DNA of 51,370 nt from JBBKWJ01 sp037968895 (GCA_037968895.1 JBBKWJ010000069.1:1-51370), one strand, 5' to 3'. Positions 16,388 through 24,355 are shown, numbered from the stretch's first letter. The notes: generated by a model not told the origin, from the letters alone. Numbers and translations: made by a program.

Positions 16388-16420
16388 AAAACCCGACACG
16401 CCCTCTAGGCGGCCGGGTTT
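16388..16420 (-). promoter_or_regulatory. leu attenuator hairpin
   Basis: On the minus strand AAACCCG (16414-16420) pairs with CGGGTTT (16389-16395), with an inner CGCC/GGCG stem, followed by TTTT. The leuL stop codon lies in the loop. The leader segment CTCGAC (16432-16437) can alternatively pair with GTCGAG (16377-16382), a candidate competing structure. The T-run is short, so termination may be partial. Confidence 0.65.
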
Positions 16421-16449
16421 GGAAGTCGGAGGTCGAGTAGCAGTGTCAT
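16405..16449 (-). CDS. leuL: leuA leader peptide
   Basis: Minus-strand mini-ORF of 14 codons reading MTLLLDLRLPNPAA, then TAG. Five of the first nine codons are leucine (CTG, CTA, CTC, CTC, CTT). An AAGG lies about 11 nt upstream. It precedes leuA by about 120 nt and its stop codon sits inside the loop of a GC-rich hairpin, the classic geometry of a transcription-attenuation leader. Identification rests on composition and position, not on homology. Confidence 0.82.
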   Translation of the reverse strand: MTLLLDLRLPNPAA

Positions 16450-16475
16450 ACTGGCGTCTACCTTAACTCAAAAAG

Positions 16476-16766
16476 TCAGTTCTGTGACGAATCGTTCAAA
16501 TAGGGGTCGCTTGAGCTGAGTTCTTGTGCGTATGCGGTGAGGCGCTCGATGATTCTCGGGTCGATTTCGTCGGCCCGTTCGCGAACTGACGCCTGAATCC
16601 GTTTGAACAGGTCGACCTCGTGTGCACATTGAGAGCACATCTCAAGATGTTCGACGACATTGAGTGCGACCTGCTCGTCGACCTCGCCATCGATATAGGC
16701 CTGCATGACCTCAAGAACTTGATGGCACGAATAGCCTTTATTCCGCCGAAGCAGCCGCATAATCAT
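16476..16766 (-). CDS. Zinc-binding anti-sigma factor (RsrA-like)
   Basis: A 96-residue ZAS-domain protein. The hallmark H-x3-C-x2-C is visible in HLEMCSQC, with an additional cysteine in SCHQVLEV, the set that binds zinc and forms redox-controlled disulphides in RsrA. The AYIDGEVDEQ helix is also typical. There is no membrane segment, so it is a cytosolic antagonist. Its ATG overlaps the sigma-factor stop (16763-16766), so the pair is co-translated. By analogy with SigR-RsrA it would release the sigma factor on thiol oxidation (inference). Confidence 0.88.
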   Translation of the reverse strand: MIMRLLRRNKGYSCHQVLEVMQAYIDGEVDEQVALNVVEHLEMCSQCAHEVDLFKRIQASVRERADEIDPRIIERLTAYAQELSSSDPYLNDSSQN

Positions 16767-17326
16767 GACTTCCTCCGAAGAAAGTTTCGTCCCTCTGGCC
16801 GTACAGAGTCGGAATCGGTGAGTTGTTCACGAATTCGTTTGCGTCCCCGATGAAGCCGGCTCATCACGGTGCCGGGTGGGATCTCGAGGAGGTCTGCGGC
16901 CTCCTGGTATGAAAGATCGCCGAGGTCGACAAGCTCAATCACCTGCTTAAACGGTTCAGGTAGGGCGTTAAAGGCCGCTGCGACCTCTTCATCGAAAACT
17001 GGTTCGACAATGTGGTTGGCCGTAGTGTCGGTGGTGGCGAACTTCATGCTGTGTTCGAATGTGGTGTCTGGGTCGTTGAGTAGCACCGCTGACTTTTTGC
17101 GAGCCTTGTTGATGTTGGCGTTGCGCATGATCGTGACGAGCCACGCTTTGGGATAGCGGCCGTCGAAACGGTCGTATGCCCGGAATGCCCGAAGCAACGT
17201 GTCTTGCACCAGATCGTCGGCTTCGGTGCCGTTCCTGGTCAACGAAAGGGCCACCCGGTACAAGTACGGGATAAGCGGAACGATCGTGTCGTTGAAGTCG
17301 TTTTCAGTCTTGGCTCGTTCGGCCAT
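16763..17326 (-). CDS. ECF RNA polymerase sigma factor (SigH/SigR-like)
   Basis: Group IV sigma factor of 187 residues. Region 2 is seen as DFNDTIVPLIPYLYRVALSL and DLVQDTLLRAFRAYDRFDG, with WLVTIMRN at the end of region 2. Region 4 is NALPEPFKQVIELVDL followed by the helix-turn-helix SYQEAADLLEIPPGTVMSRLHRGRK. I prefer the ATG at 17326 over an upstream GTG because TATGGT (17334-17339, minus) lies exactly 7 nt before it. Followed by its zinc anti-sigma factor; the pair resembles the oxidative-stress ECF12 group. Confidence 0.9.
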   Translation of the reverse strand: MAERAKTENDFNDTIVPLIPYLYRVALSLTRNGTEADDLVQDTLLRAFRAYDRFDGRYPKAWLVTIMRNANINKARKKSAVLLNDPDTTFEHSMKFATTDTTANHIVEPVFDEEVAAAFNALPEPFKQVIELVDLGDLSYQEAADLLEIPPGTVMSRLHRGRKRIREQLTDSDSVRPEGRNFLRRKS

Positions 17327-17423
17327 GGCCAGCACCATAGACCGACAAACCGGCGATCAGGGTCACGCATTCCCGCAACGCTGGCATGTCTGATGTTTCG
17401 GTGAGAGTCGCTACGTTGCAACG

Positions 17424-17828
17424 GTGACTTCTGAAGAGCAAGAACGCGTCATCACCGTGCACGAGGCCGTTGGCGGAGACCAGTACTTTTTCGATCTCGT
17501 CGACCGTTTCTATGAAAGGGTGAAGGTCGATCCGGTGCTCATGCCGATGTATCCACCCGACCTCGCCGAGGCGAGTCGAAAGACGGCGCTGTTCCTAATT
17601 CAATATTGGGGAGGACCTTCGAAATACAACGACGAGCGGGGTCATCCGCGCCTGCGAATGCGCCACAATCCGTTCGTCATCGGGCAGGTAGAACGTGACG
17701 CATGGCTCACTAACATGATGGCTGCGATCGACGATGCCCCACTCCAGAGTGAGATTTACGAGATGTTTTCGAGATATTTCGACCACGCCAGCACGGCGAT
17801 GATCAACCAACCGCCAGTCACTGCGTGA
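17424..17828 (+). CDS. glbO: Group II truncated haemoglobin (GlbO-like)
   Basis: Haem protein of 134 residues with the 2-over-2 globin fold. Proximal His81 is in LRMRHNPF, TyrB10 is Tyr30 (DRFYERV) and TrpG8 is Trp94 (RDAWL), the combination that defines group II. YWGGPSKYNDERGHPRL is the typical CD-E region. Likely handles O2 or reactive oxygen/nitrogen species. GTG start, preceded 6 nt upstream by TACGTT (17412-17417). It is divergent from the ECF sigma operon with about 100 bases between. Confidence 0.93.
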   Translation: MTSEEQERVITVHEAVGGDQYFFDLVDRFYERVKVDPVLMPMYPPDLAEASRKTALFLIQYWGGPSKYNDERGHPRLRMRHNPFVIGQVERDAWLTNMMAAIDDAPLQSEIYEMFSRYFDHASTAMINQPPVTA

Positions 17829-18029
17829 TTAGGTCTAAAGTTGCAGGTCAGCGCAGCTTGTCAAGGAAGGCGCCGACAAGTTGTAATTTGAAATAGCGCG
17901 CAAAATGTCGCTGAAAATCAAGGTTTTTCGGGGCTAAGTAAAAATGAAATGCTTGACATTGTGATTTGAACTTGCTCAAGTGTCAACGTCTGCCCCGAAT
18001 GGCGGGGGACGGAAAAAGAGGATGAGATT
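17829..18029 (+). promoter_or_regulatory. hup promoter and leader region
   Basis: A 201-base gap. TTGACA at 17953-17958 with TCAAGT at 17976-17981 (17-nt spacer) is the best sigma-A-like promoter. A short hairpin CCCCG/CGGGG lies within the following leader, then AGGA before the hup ATG. Upstream, CTTGTC/GACAAG (around 17868-17882) may be a weak globin terminator. Confidence 0.5.
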
Positions 18030-18326
18030 ATGAACAAGACCGAATTGGTCGACGCCGTTGCAGGACGCACCGGTATGGCAAAGAAGGACGTCGCAGCAGT
18101 TATCGACGCGATGTTCACCGAGATCTCGCATGTCGTGGCAAAGGGCGAGGATGTAGTAACGATCCCAGGCTTCCTCAAGTTCGAGCGTGTGAACCGTAAG
18201 GCTCGCAAGGGCTTCAACCCACAGACCCAGGAGCCAATCAAGATTCCGGCCTCGAAGTCTGTCAAGGTCACCGCTGGTGCAAAGCTCAAGGCATACGCCA
18301 AGGGCGAGCAGAAGCCACCAAAATAG
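18030..18326 (+). CDS. hup: HU-family nucleoid protein
   Basis: A 98-residue HU/IHF-type DNA-bending protein. The N-terminal helices MNKTELVDAVAGRTGMAKKD, the GFLKFERVNRKARKGFNPQT arm base, and KIPASKSVKVTAGAKLKA are canonical. It lacks the long lysine/alanine-rich C-terminal tail of mycobacterial HupB, ending shortly after the core domain (GEQKPPK). Own promoter upstream and terminator downstream suggest a monocistronic, highly expressed gene. Confidence 0.95.
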   Translation: MNKTELVDAVAGRTGMAKKDVAAVIDAMFTEISHVVAKGEDVVTIPGFLKFERVNRKARKGFNPQTQEPIKIPASKSVKVTAGAKLKAYAKGEQKPPK

Positions 18327-18404
18327 TCTTTGACTATGGATCGGTTGCTTCTTAGAAGTAGCCGTCGACACTGCCGAGATTTGGTAGTGACGAAACAGAT
18401 TCTT

Positions 18405-18440
18405 GTGAGCCCGGGCCTATGCCCGGGCTCACGGGCTTTT
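18405..18440 (+). terminator. Terminator downstream of hup
   Basis: Perfect 12-bp stem, arms 18405-18416 and 18421-18432 (GTGAGCCCGGGC/GCCCGGGCTCAC), loop CTAT, followed by GGGCTTTT. It lies about 80 nt after the hup stop and just before the peroxiredoxin promoter. Confidence 0.85.
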
Positions 18441-18458
18441 GGGCCTATCCTGGCCGCC

Positions 18459-18923
18459 ATGACCTCTCGGCTCGAAGCAGGCGACAACGCCCCCGATTTC
18501 TCGGCTCCAAACCAGCGAAACGAGATAGTGACGCTGGCCGACGTAAAGGGTGACCCGACGCTGCTCTACTTCTATCCGAAGGCGTTGACGTCGGGCTGTG
18601 CGAACCAGTCGTGTTTACTACGCGATATTGCCGGCGACATTGGCGACGCTCGCATCATCGGAGTCAGCCCAGACGCTCCCGAGCGCCAGGCGAAGTTCGA
18701 CGCGAAGTATGAACTCGGGTTCGACTTGTTGTCTGATCCCGAACACGTGATGGCCGATGGCTACGGAGTGTGGGGCGAGAAGAAGCTCTACGGCAAGGTG
18801 TACGACGGCGTGATCCGCTCAGCGTTTCTGATCAACGCCGACGGCACCGTTGGGGCCGCGTTCTACAAGATCAGCCCTAAGGACACCCCCATCAAGCTCC
18901 TCGCCGCCCTGGAGGCCCAATGA
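18459..18923 (+). CDS. bcp: Thioredoxin-dependent peroxiredoxin, BCP type
   Basis: A 154-residue peroxiredoxin reducing peroxides via a peroxidatic cysteine. Cys47 sits in YPKALTSGC, matching P-x3-T-x2-C; a resolving Cys52 five residues later is the alpha-helix 2 pattern of BCP. The more usual TPGCT is TSGCA here. The C-terminal DGVIRSAFLINADGTV region agrees with the family. ATG at 18459 chosen because TATCCT (18446-18451) lies 7 nt upstream and the longer frame runs through the hup terminator. Its stop overlaps the fabZ start. Confidence 0.88.
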   Translation: MTSRLEAGDNAPDFSAPNQRNEIVTLADVKGDPTLLYFYPKALTSGCANQSCLLRDIAGDIGDARIIGVSPDAPERQAKFDAKYELGFDLLSDPEHVMADGYGVWGEKKLYGKVYDGVIRSAFLINADGTVGAAFYKISPKDTPIKLLAALEAQ

Positions 18924-19348
18924 GCACCTATCCCGACCCTCGTGACCTGCTGCCGCACCGTGAGCCCTTCTTGCTCGTTGACGAGATCACGGCCCTCGAC
19001 CCGGGCGCATCGATCTCCGGCCTGTGGCGAATCACCGGCGACGAGTATTTCTTCCCCGGCCATTTCCCGGGCCGCCCGACATTGCCTGGCGTTCTTATGG
19101 TCGAGTCGCTTGCTCAGCTCGGTGCGTGCGCGGTGCTGTCAGATGAACGATACGCGGCGAAGCTGCCCCTCTTTGGCGGCGTCGACAAGGTCAAGTTCCG
19201 CCGGCAAGTGGTTCCCGGAGATGTGCTCGAGCTTGAGGTCACAATGACCCGGCTCGGGTCGCGTGCCGGCAAGGCCTCGGGCCGAGCCACCGTCGGCGGT
19301 GAGCTCGCCTGCCAAGCCGAGCTCACCCTCGTGCTCGTCGACCCCTAA
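18920..19348 (+). CDS. fabZ: 3-hydroxyacyl-ACP dehydratase
   Basis: Hot-dog-fold dehydratase of 142 residues for type II fatty-acid elongation. LLPHREPFLLVD opens the domain; the catalytic His48 is in GHFPGRPTLPG and Glu62 in VESLAQ. The ATG overlaps the peroxiredoxin stop. Its stop overlaps the fabF stop tail to tail by 4 bases (19345-19348), so the dehydratase is encoded opposite the rest of the fatty-acid cluster. Confidence 0.93.
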   Translation: MSTYPDPRDLLPHREPFLLVDEITALDPGASISGLWRITGDEYFFPGHFPGRPTLPGVLMVESLAQLGACAVLSDERYAAKLPLFGGVDKVKFRRQVVPGDVLELEVTMTRLGSRAGKASGRATVGGELACQAELTLVLVDP

Positions 19349-20526
19349 ACGGGGCCGAGGATGATGGTGCCGTTGTGGCCGCCGAAGCCGAAGCTATTCG
19401 ACATCGTTGGCCCTGGCGTCCACTCGCGGGCTGTGCCAATGACCACGTCGATGGCTGGCAGCTCTTGGTCGACGGTCTTGAGACCCATCGTTGGTGGGAT
19501 CAGCTTGCGTCGCATTGATTCGACAACGGCGACTGCCTCGATCGCTCCGGCGGCGCCGAGCGCATGCCCAGTGACCCCCTTCGTCGACGTGACGGCTGGA
19601 CCGTTCTCGAGTCCGAAGACCTCAGCCATTGCCTTTGCCTCAGCCGCATCGTTTAGCGGTGTTGAGGTGCCATGGGCGTTGATCTGGACGATGTCGGAAG
19701 GCTGTAGCCCTGCGTCGTCGAGTGCCTTCTTCATACAGCTGACTGCGCCGTGACCAGTTGGCGAAGGCGCAGTGATGTGATGGGCGTCGGCGGTGCTTGC
19801 TGAGCCGAGGTATTCGGCGAGGATGGTTGCGCCGCGGTTGACTGCGTGCTCCCAGTCTTCCATCACCAGAATGCCAGCGCCCTCCGAGATGACGAAGCCA
19901 TCGCGGTCGGCATCGAATGGCATTGACACACCCGAGTTGGAAAGGGCTGTCATGTTGCGGAAGCCGGCCATGGCCGTTGGGGTGCGCGGGGCCTCGGCTC
20001 CACCAGCGATGACGACATCGCACCGACCAAGTCTGATGAGGTCGCCAGCGTTTCCGATGGAGTGCGTGCCAGCGGCACAGGCCGTGACGGTCGCTTCGCA
20101 TGGACCCTGGAAGCCGTGGCGCATCGAAATTGATGCTGCCGCAGCATTTGGCATCATCATCGGCACAAGGAACGGCGAGACACGACGCGATCCTTTGACA
20201 TGCTGGATGACAATTTGTTCTTCATTGGTGCCGATGCCGCCGATGCCCGTGCCGACGAGTACCCCGATCCGGGTTGGATCAGTGTCGTCGAACGAGCCAG
20301 CCTGAGCCAGTGCCTCCGCCGCTGCGGCGAGGGCAAACTGGCTGAAGCGGTCGGAGCGTCTTGCCTCTTTGGGGTTGTCGAAAAGGCTGCTTGGGTCCCA
20401 GTCGGCGACTTCGCGCTCACTGGTTCCCTGGTCAACCTGAAGACCATCCCAAAAGGCGTCGACGCCGACGCCGCACGGGGCAACAACGCCGATGCCGGTG
20501 ATCGCAATGCGACGCGGCTCCGGCAT
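19345..20526 (-). CDS. fabF: Beta-ketoacyl-ACP synthase II
   Basis: Condensing enzyme of 393 residues extending acyl-ACP with malonyl-ACP. The Cys-His-His triad is visible: Cys150 (TACAAGTHSIG), His285 (NAHGTSTP) and His321 (GVTGHALGAAG). SNSFGFGGHNG closes the protein. The ATG overlaps the acpP stop in TAATG. Last gene of the minus-strand fab operon. Confidence 0.96.
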   Translation of the reverse strand: MPEPRRIAITGIGVVAPCGVGVDAFWDGLQVDQGTSEREVADWDPSSLFDNPKEARRSDRFSQFALAAAAEALAQAGSFDDTDPTRIGVLVGTGIGGIGTNEEQIVIQHVKGSRRVSPFLVPMMMPNAAAASISMRHGFQGPCEATVTACAAGTHSIGNAGDLIRLGRCDVVIAGGAEAPRTPTAMAGFRNMTALSNSGVSMPFDADRDGFVISEGAGILVMEDWEHAVNRGATILAEYLGSASTADAHHITAPSPTGHGAVSCMKKALDDAGLQPSDIVQINAHGTSTPLNDAAEAKAMAEVFGLENGPAVTSTKGVTGHALGAAGAIEAVAVVESMRRKLIPPTMGLKTVDQELPAIDVVIGTAREWTPGPTMSNSFGFGGHNGTIILGPV

Positions 20527-20765
20527 TAGAGCTTGCCGACAACAAGATCAAAGGCAGCGCCAGCGGTGGCAACACCTTCGAGCTCTTCTTCGTCGACGCT
20601 CACGTCGAACTCTTCCTCAAGCGCCATCACTAGCTCAACAAGATCGAGGCTGTCTGCGTCGAGGTCTTCGGCGAAGCGGGCTTCGCGGGTTACTGCACTT
20701 GCTTCGACGGAGAGAACTTCCACTGCACACTTGGTGAAACGTTCAAAGTTTTTGTCATCGCTCAT
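20526..20765 (-). CDS. acpP: Acyl carrier protein
   Basis: Acidic four-helix carrier of 79 residues. Ser39 in DADSLDLVELVMALEEEF is the 4'-phosphopantetheine site. The ATG at 20765 has an AAAAGGAA ribosome site; the longer open frame upstream has no support. A 97-base gap to fabG may contain an additional promoter, which would allow higher acpP expression (inference). Confidence 0.96.
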   Translation of the reverse strand: MSDDKNFERFTKCAVEVLSVEASAVTREARFAEDLDADSLDLVELVMALEEEFDVSVDEEELEGVATAGAAFDLVVGKL

Positions 20766-20862
20766 TTGGGGGATTCCTTTTTCTGCTTGGTGCGCCAATT
20801 GGGGACACACGTATCTCTTACGTTAATCGAAAACTTGGGTGTAGCCGACGTATGTTGGCCGT

Positions 20863-21579
20863 TCAGCCGCCCATACCGAGTCCGCCGTCGACCGGGATGG
20901 TTGCTCCGGTGATGTAGCCGGCGCCTTCTGAAGCCAGAAATGCAACGGCTGCGGCTACGTCGTCTGGTTGGCCGACTCGACCAAGAGGGACTGCGCTGAC
21001 CATGGCCTCGCGGGCGGCGTCGCTTATGGCGGCCAGCATTTCGGTCTCGATTGGGCCGGGGGCAACGAGGTTGACGGTGATATTGCGGGACGCGAACTCG
21101 CGGGCCATCGAACGGCCGAAGCCGACGAGACCAGCCTTCGATGCGGCGTAGTTAGCCTGGCCGGTTTGGCCGACGCTGCCGACGACAGACGACATCAGGA
21201 CGATGCGGCCCCAACGCTGTTTCATCATCGACCGTACGGCGCGCTTGGCGACACGGAAGGCGCCGGTGAGGTTAGCGTCGAGCACGCTTGAGAAGTCGTC
21301 TTCGCTCATCCGGAGCATGAGCGTGTCTTTAGTGACGCCAGCGTTGGCGACCACGATCGTGATAGGGCCGAGGTTTTCTTCAACGGTCGTGAAGGCAGAG
21401 TCGACTGACTCGGTTGATGTCACATCGCATTCGACCCAGTACAGGTCGCTATCGAGGTCGTCTGGCATGGTGCGACTAGCAACTGCAACCCGATGGCCGT
21501 CGGCAACCAGTCGTCTGGCACACGCGAGGCCGATGCCGCGGGTGCCGCCAGTGACCAGTGCGATGCGTTCTGTTGTCAT
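20863..21579 (-). CDS. fabG: 3-oxoacyl-ACP reductase
   Basis: NADPH-dependent SDR of 238 residues. It has TGGTRGIG (cofactor loop), NAGVTKD, the catalytic Ser/Tyr/Lys as MSSVVGS and YAASK, and the C-terminal ITGATIPVDGG. Its placement between fabH and acpP supports a true FabG rather than a generic SDR. The ATG overlaps the fabH stop by 4 bases (21576-21579). Confidence 0.95.
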   Translation of the reverse strand: MTTERIALVTGGTRGIGLACARRLVADGHRVAVASRTMPDDLDSDLYWVECDVTSTESVDSAFTTVEENLGPITIVVANAGVTKDTLMLRMSEDDFSSVLDANLTGAFRVAKRAVRSMMKQRWGRIVLMSSVVGSVGQTGQANYAASKAGLVGFGRSMAREFASRNITVNLVAPGPIETEMLAAISDAAREAMVSAVPLGRVGQPDDVAAAVAFLASEGAGYITGATIPVDGGLGMGG

Positions 21580-22529
21580 TTAGTTTGACCTGCCCAAGTT
21601 ACGAGTGTGCTGCCCCACGTCATGCCTGCGCCGAAGCCAACGAAGAGCACTTTGTCGCCCTCACTGATTCGACCTTTTGCGATCGCGTCGTCGAGCGCAA
21701 GTGGGATAGATGCCGATGAAGTGTTGCCTGTACGGTCGAGCACGAGCGAGGTTTGATCGAGTGTGAAGCCGAGACGTTTCCATGCCGCCTCGACAATTCG
21801 CACGTTTGCCTGATGGGGTACAACGAAGTCGACGTCGTCAGTGGTCAGGCCGGCCATAGCAAGCGTGTTGTTGGTAGACGTAACGATGGCCTTCACCGCT
21901 TGGCGGAAGACTTCCTTGCCGTCCATTGACCAGGTTGCGCCATGATCGATGTAGAGGATGTGGTCGTAGTTGCCGTCGGCGCCGAGATCGAAGCCAAGCA
22001 CCTTGCCCAATTGGGATGGGTCTGGCTCGATGACAACCGCTGCTGCTCCGTTGCCAAAGAGAATGCCGGTGCCGCGGTCGGTGTAGTCGGTAACTCGATC
22101 GAGGGACTCAGCGCCGATTAACAGGATTCGGTTCATGCCCTGAAGTAGGAAGCCGTTCGCGATGACCAGGCCATAGACCCAGCCTGAGCACACGGCTTGC
22201 ACATCGACTGCGCCACAGCTCAACCCGAGTTCTCGGGCCACAGCCGTTGCAGTAGCCGGGCACATCTGATCGGGGGTCGTCGTGGCCAAGATGACGTGGT
22301 CGATCGACTCTGGCGTAGCGCCGGCGTTGGCCATCGCGACCTTTGAAGCCTCGACGGCAAGTTCGGTGGTTGTACCGCCAACACGTCGCTCGCTAATGCC
22401 GGTCCGTTCACGGATCCACTGATCGGAGGTGTCCATGTTTTTCGACAAGTCGTCGTTGGTCACGACCGTCGGCGGTAGGTATGAGCCAACACCAGAGAAT
22501 TTCATGCCAACCGATGGGATTACTGACAT
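21576..22529 (-). CDS. fabH: Beta-ketoacyl-ACP synthase III
   Basis: Initiating condensing enzyme of 317 residues joining acyl-CoA to malonyl-ACP. Cys114 (QAVCSGWVYG), His239 (VVPHQANVRIVEA) and Asn269 (RTGNTSSAS) form the FabH triad. SDQWIRERTGISERR is a family signature. Start at 22529 is supported by AGGAG 5 nt upstream; the longer open frame only reads through fabD. fabD ends 7 nt upstream. Confidence 0.95.
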   Translation of the reverse strand: MSVIPSVGMKFSGVGSYLPPTVVTNDDLSKNMDTSDQWIRERTGISERRVGGTTTELAVEASKVAMANAGATPESIDHVILATTTPDQMCPATATAVARELGLSCGAVDVQAVCSGWVYGLVIANGFLLQGMNRILLIGAESLDRVTDYTDRGTGILFGNGAAAVVIEPDPSQLGKVLGFDLGADGNYDHILYIDHGATWSMDGKEVFRQAVKAIVTSTNNTLAMAGLTTDDVDFVVPHQANVRIVEAAWKRLGFTLDQTSLVLDRTGNTSSASIPLALDDAIAKGRISEGDKVLFVGFGAGMTWGSTLVTWAGQTK

Positions 22530-22536
22530 GAAGCTC

Positions 22537-23757
22537 CTAGGCCGTTCGCAGCCAGGCAATAGGTTGGGAGGTGGTGACCCGCTCACCGGCGAGCGCCAGC
22601 ATGCCCTGCATCGACCCAGAGAATGGCGACCGCACGTCGACCGACCCAACGTGTCCGACGAGTTGGCCAGCGCTAATGGCGGAGCCAAGGTCGAGACCGG
22701 AAAGCGGCTCGAAGACCCCGGTAGCTGGGCTTACGACGAGTCGTTCGACGGCGTATAGAAACTCACCTTCGTGGACCGCTCCCGTTTCTTGGGCGTGCGA
22801 AAGCGACTCCAAAAGCGTGTCGAGGTCTTCCGGTTTCGAGACTGATGCTCTGGTCGAGCCGCTGAGTGTGCGCTTGCACATTCCGGTGAGAACAGTGCCA
22901 GGGCCCAACTCTAGAAAAGTAGTAACGCCCGCGGTTTCGAGCGCAGTCAGCGTTTGGCGCCATCGGACAGGGCTGGTGAGTTGGGCGGCGAGCAGGTTGG
23001 CCCAGTCATCGGCTGTTGTGTGGGGGAGCGCATCGACATTGGCGAAGACGGGCCGGTTTGGCTGCCGAATCTCGGTTTCGTCGATGGCCTTACGCAAGCG
23101 GTCACGTGCGGGCGACATGAAGGGAGTGTGGAACGCGCCGCCAACTTTGATCGGCATGACGCGTTTGGCGCCGAGTTCTTTGGCTTGGATTGCGGCTGCT
23201 TCAATGGCTTCAGGCGAACCGGCGATGATCACTTGGCCAGGAGCATTGAAGTTGGCGACCCAGACGTCGCCTGCCGTTCGGCTGCATGCCATCTCGACCT
23301 GGTCGTCTTCGAGACCGAGAACAGCTGCCATCGTGCCCTCTTGGGCATCGGCCGCAGCCTGCATTGCGTTGCCTCGCTCAGCCACGAGCCTGACGGCATC
23401 ATCGAAGGCGAGAGCGCCCGAGGCAGTGAGAGCGGAGTATTCGCCGAGACTATGACCAGCGTGATAGGCGGGTTCAACGCCGGTTCGCTCGACTGCGTCG
23501 AGGGCGACCATGCTCATTACGAATGTCGAGAGCTGAGAATTGCGGGTTTCGCGTAGTTCTTCGGCGTCAGCTGAGCACAGGAGGTATTCGACATCACGGC
23601 CCGCCGCGTCTGAGGCTTCGGCGACGAGTTCCCACGAGGGATGGTCTCGCCATGGGTCGCCCATTCCTGGTGCTTGTGACCCCTGTCCGGGGAAAGTGAA
23701 CGCCAACATGCCAGCGTCGTCTTGCGTGCCGGAGTGAAGCGGTGTGTCAGCGTCCAT
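22537..23757 (-). CDS. fabD: Malonyl-CoA:ACP transacylase with C-terminal lipoyl-like domain
   Basis: Transfers malonyl from CoA to ACP. Residues 18-315 are a normal FabD: FTFPGQGSQ, nucleophile Ser103 in GHSLGEYSAL, His210 in GGAFHTPF. Residues about 331-405 are an added domain with the two-half pattern of biotinyl/lipoyl barrel-sandwich folds: SPATGVFEPLSG...AGQLVG, then VRSPFSGSMQGML...GERVTTSQPIAWL. The turn that would hold the modified lysine reads GHVGSVDV, so no biotin or lipoate is expected. A typical FabD ends near 310 residues, so this is a genuine fusion. AAAGGA precedes the ATG. Confidence 0.93.
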   Translation of the reverse strand: MDADTPLHSGTQDDAGMLAFTFPGQGSQAPGMGDPWRDHPSWELVAEASDAAGRDVEYLLCSADAEELRETRNSQLSTFVMSMVALDAVERTGVEPAYHAGHSLGEYSALTASGALAFDDAVRLVAERGNAMQAAADAQEGTMAAVLGLEDDQVEMACSRTAGDVWVANFNAPGQVIIAGSPEAIEAAAIQAKELGAKRVMPIKVGGAFHTPFMSPARDRLRKAIDETEIRQPNRPVFANVDALPHTTADDWANLLAAQLTSPVRWRQTLTALETAGVTTFLELGPGTVLTGMCKRTLSGSTRASVSKPEDLDTLLESLSHAQETGAVHEGEFLYAVERLVVSPATGVFEPLSGLDLGSAISAGQLVGHVGSVDVRSPFSGSMQGMLALAGERVTTSQPIAWLRTA

Positions 23758-23916
23758 TACATCCTTTGACCGTGAGGAACGCGAAAGCGTTTCATCGAAC
23801 GGACAAATTATTGCCCGACGAGCATCCAGAATGCTGGTTACCCGCGGGTATTCCTCATTTCGCGCCTATTTGCCCAGTGAGCGAACAGCAGCGCGGACCG
23901 CAAACTGCTTCGCCGA

Positions 23917-24045
23917 CTACTTCGCGAGCGCCGTATCTGGGTCGTGCTTCTTGTCGTTTCGCCAGAATGCGAACTGCCGAATCGCGGTGACAACGGCGAC
24001 CAGAAGAAGAGCGGTGACGATCGTGGAAAGGGCGTTTCTTGACAC
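23917..24045 (-). CDS. Possible 42-residue single-pass membrane protein
   Basis: Small minus-strand frame, GTG start at 24045, with one hydrophobic helix (ALSTIVTALLLVAVVTA) followed by a basic/charged tail ending WRNDKKHDPDTALAK. TAACCT (24053-24058, minus) lies 7 nt before the GTG, the same geometry as at other genes here. It is upstream of fabD on the same strand. No family recognised; a longer start at 24099 is possible. Without homologues this remains tentative. Confidence 0.4.
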   Translation of the reverse strand: MSRNALSTIVTALLLVAVVTAIRQFAFWRNDKKHDPDTALAK

Positions 24046-24129
24046 AAAAGACAGGTTAGGCTCTCGGGACCGTTCCTGAACTGTTTCTCGTGCTGACAAT
24101 TGTCACAAGGAGCGGTTTGTACGATCCCT

Positions 24130-24212
24130 GCCCGGGTGGCGGAATGGCAGACGCGGTGGACTCAAAATCCACTGTCCGAGAGGGCGTGTGGGTTCGAGTC
24201 CCACCCCGGGCA
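24130..24212 (+). tRNA. tRNA-Leu (CAA)
   Basis: Cloverleaf by eye: acceptor GCCCGGG (24130-24136) pairs with CCCGGGC (24205-24211), discriminator A. Anticodon stem GTGGA/TCCAC encloses loop CTCAAAA, anticodon CAA. A long class II variable arm (TGTCCGAGAGGGCG) and GGTTCGAGTC T-loop confirm leucine. CCA is not encoded. Confidence 0.96.
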
Positions 24213-24266
24213 CGAAATACCACGAACGGTAGCTCGACGAGGTCGAGCGGGATGAAACCGAAATAC

Positions 24267-24312
24267 AACGAACGGTTGGGGGTCAGACCCCCGACCGTTC
24301 GTTTTGGTTTTG
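24267..24312 (+). terminator. Terminator after tRNA-Leu
   Basis: Stem arms 24267-24282 and 24288-24303 (AACGAACGGT...GGGGG / CCCCC...ACCGTTCGTT), 5-nt loop, followed by TTTTGGTTTT. Confidence 0.88.
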
Positions 24313-24355
24313 GGGAGATCACCACCAGAGCCTGCATCAGATGTAAGGTGTCGCC

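Noticed and set aside
22530..22688. 53-residue N-terminal extension of FabH
   Set aside because: It reads through fabD out of frame; the ATG at 22529 has a good ribosome site and gives the normal FabH length.
24130..24312. tRNA-Leu as integration site of a mobile island
   Set aside because: No repeated tRNA 3' end, integrase or phage gene is visible nearby.
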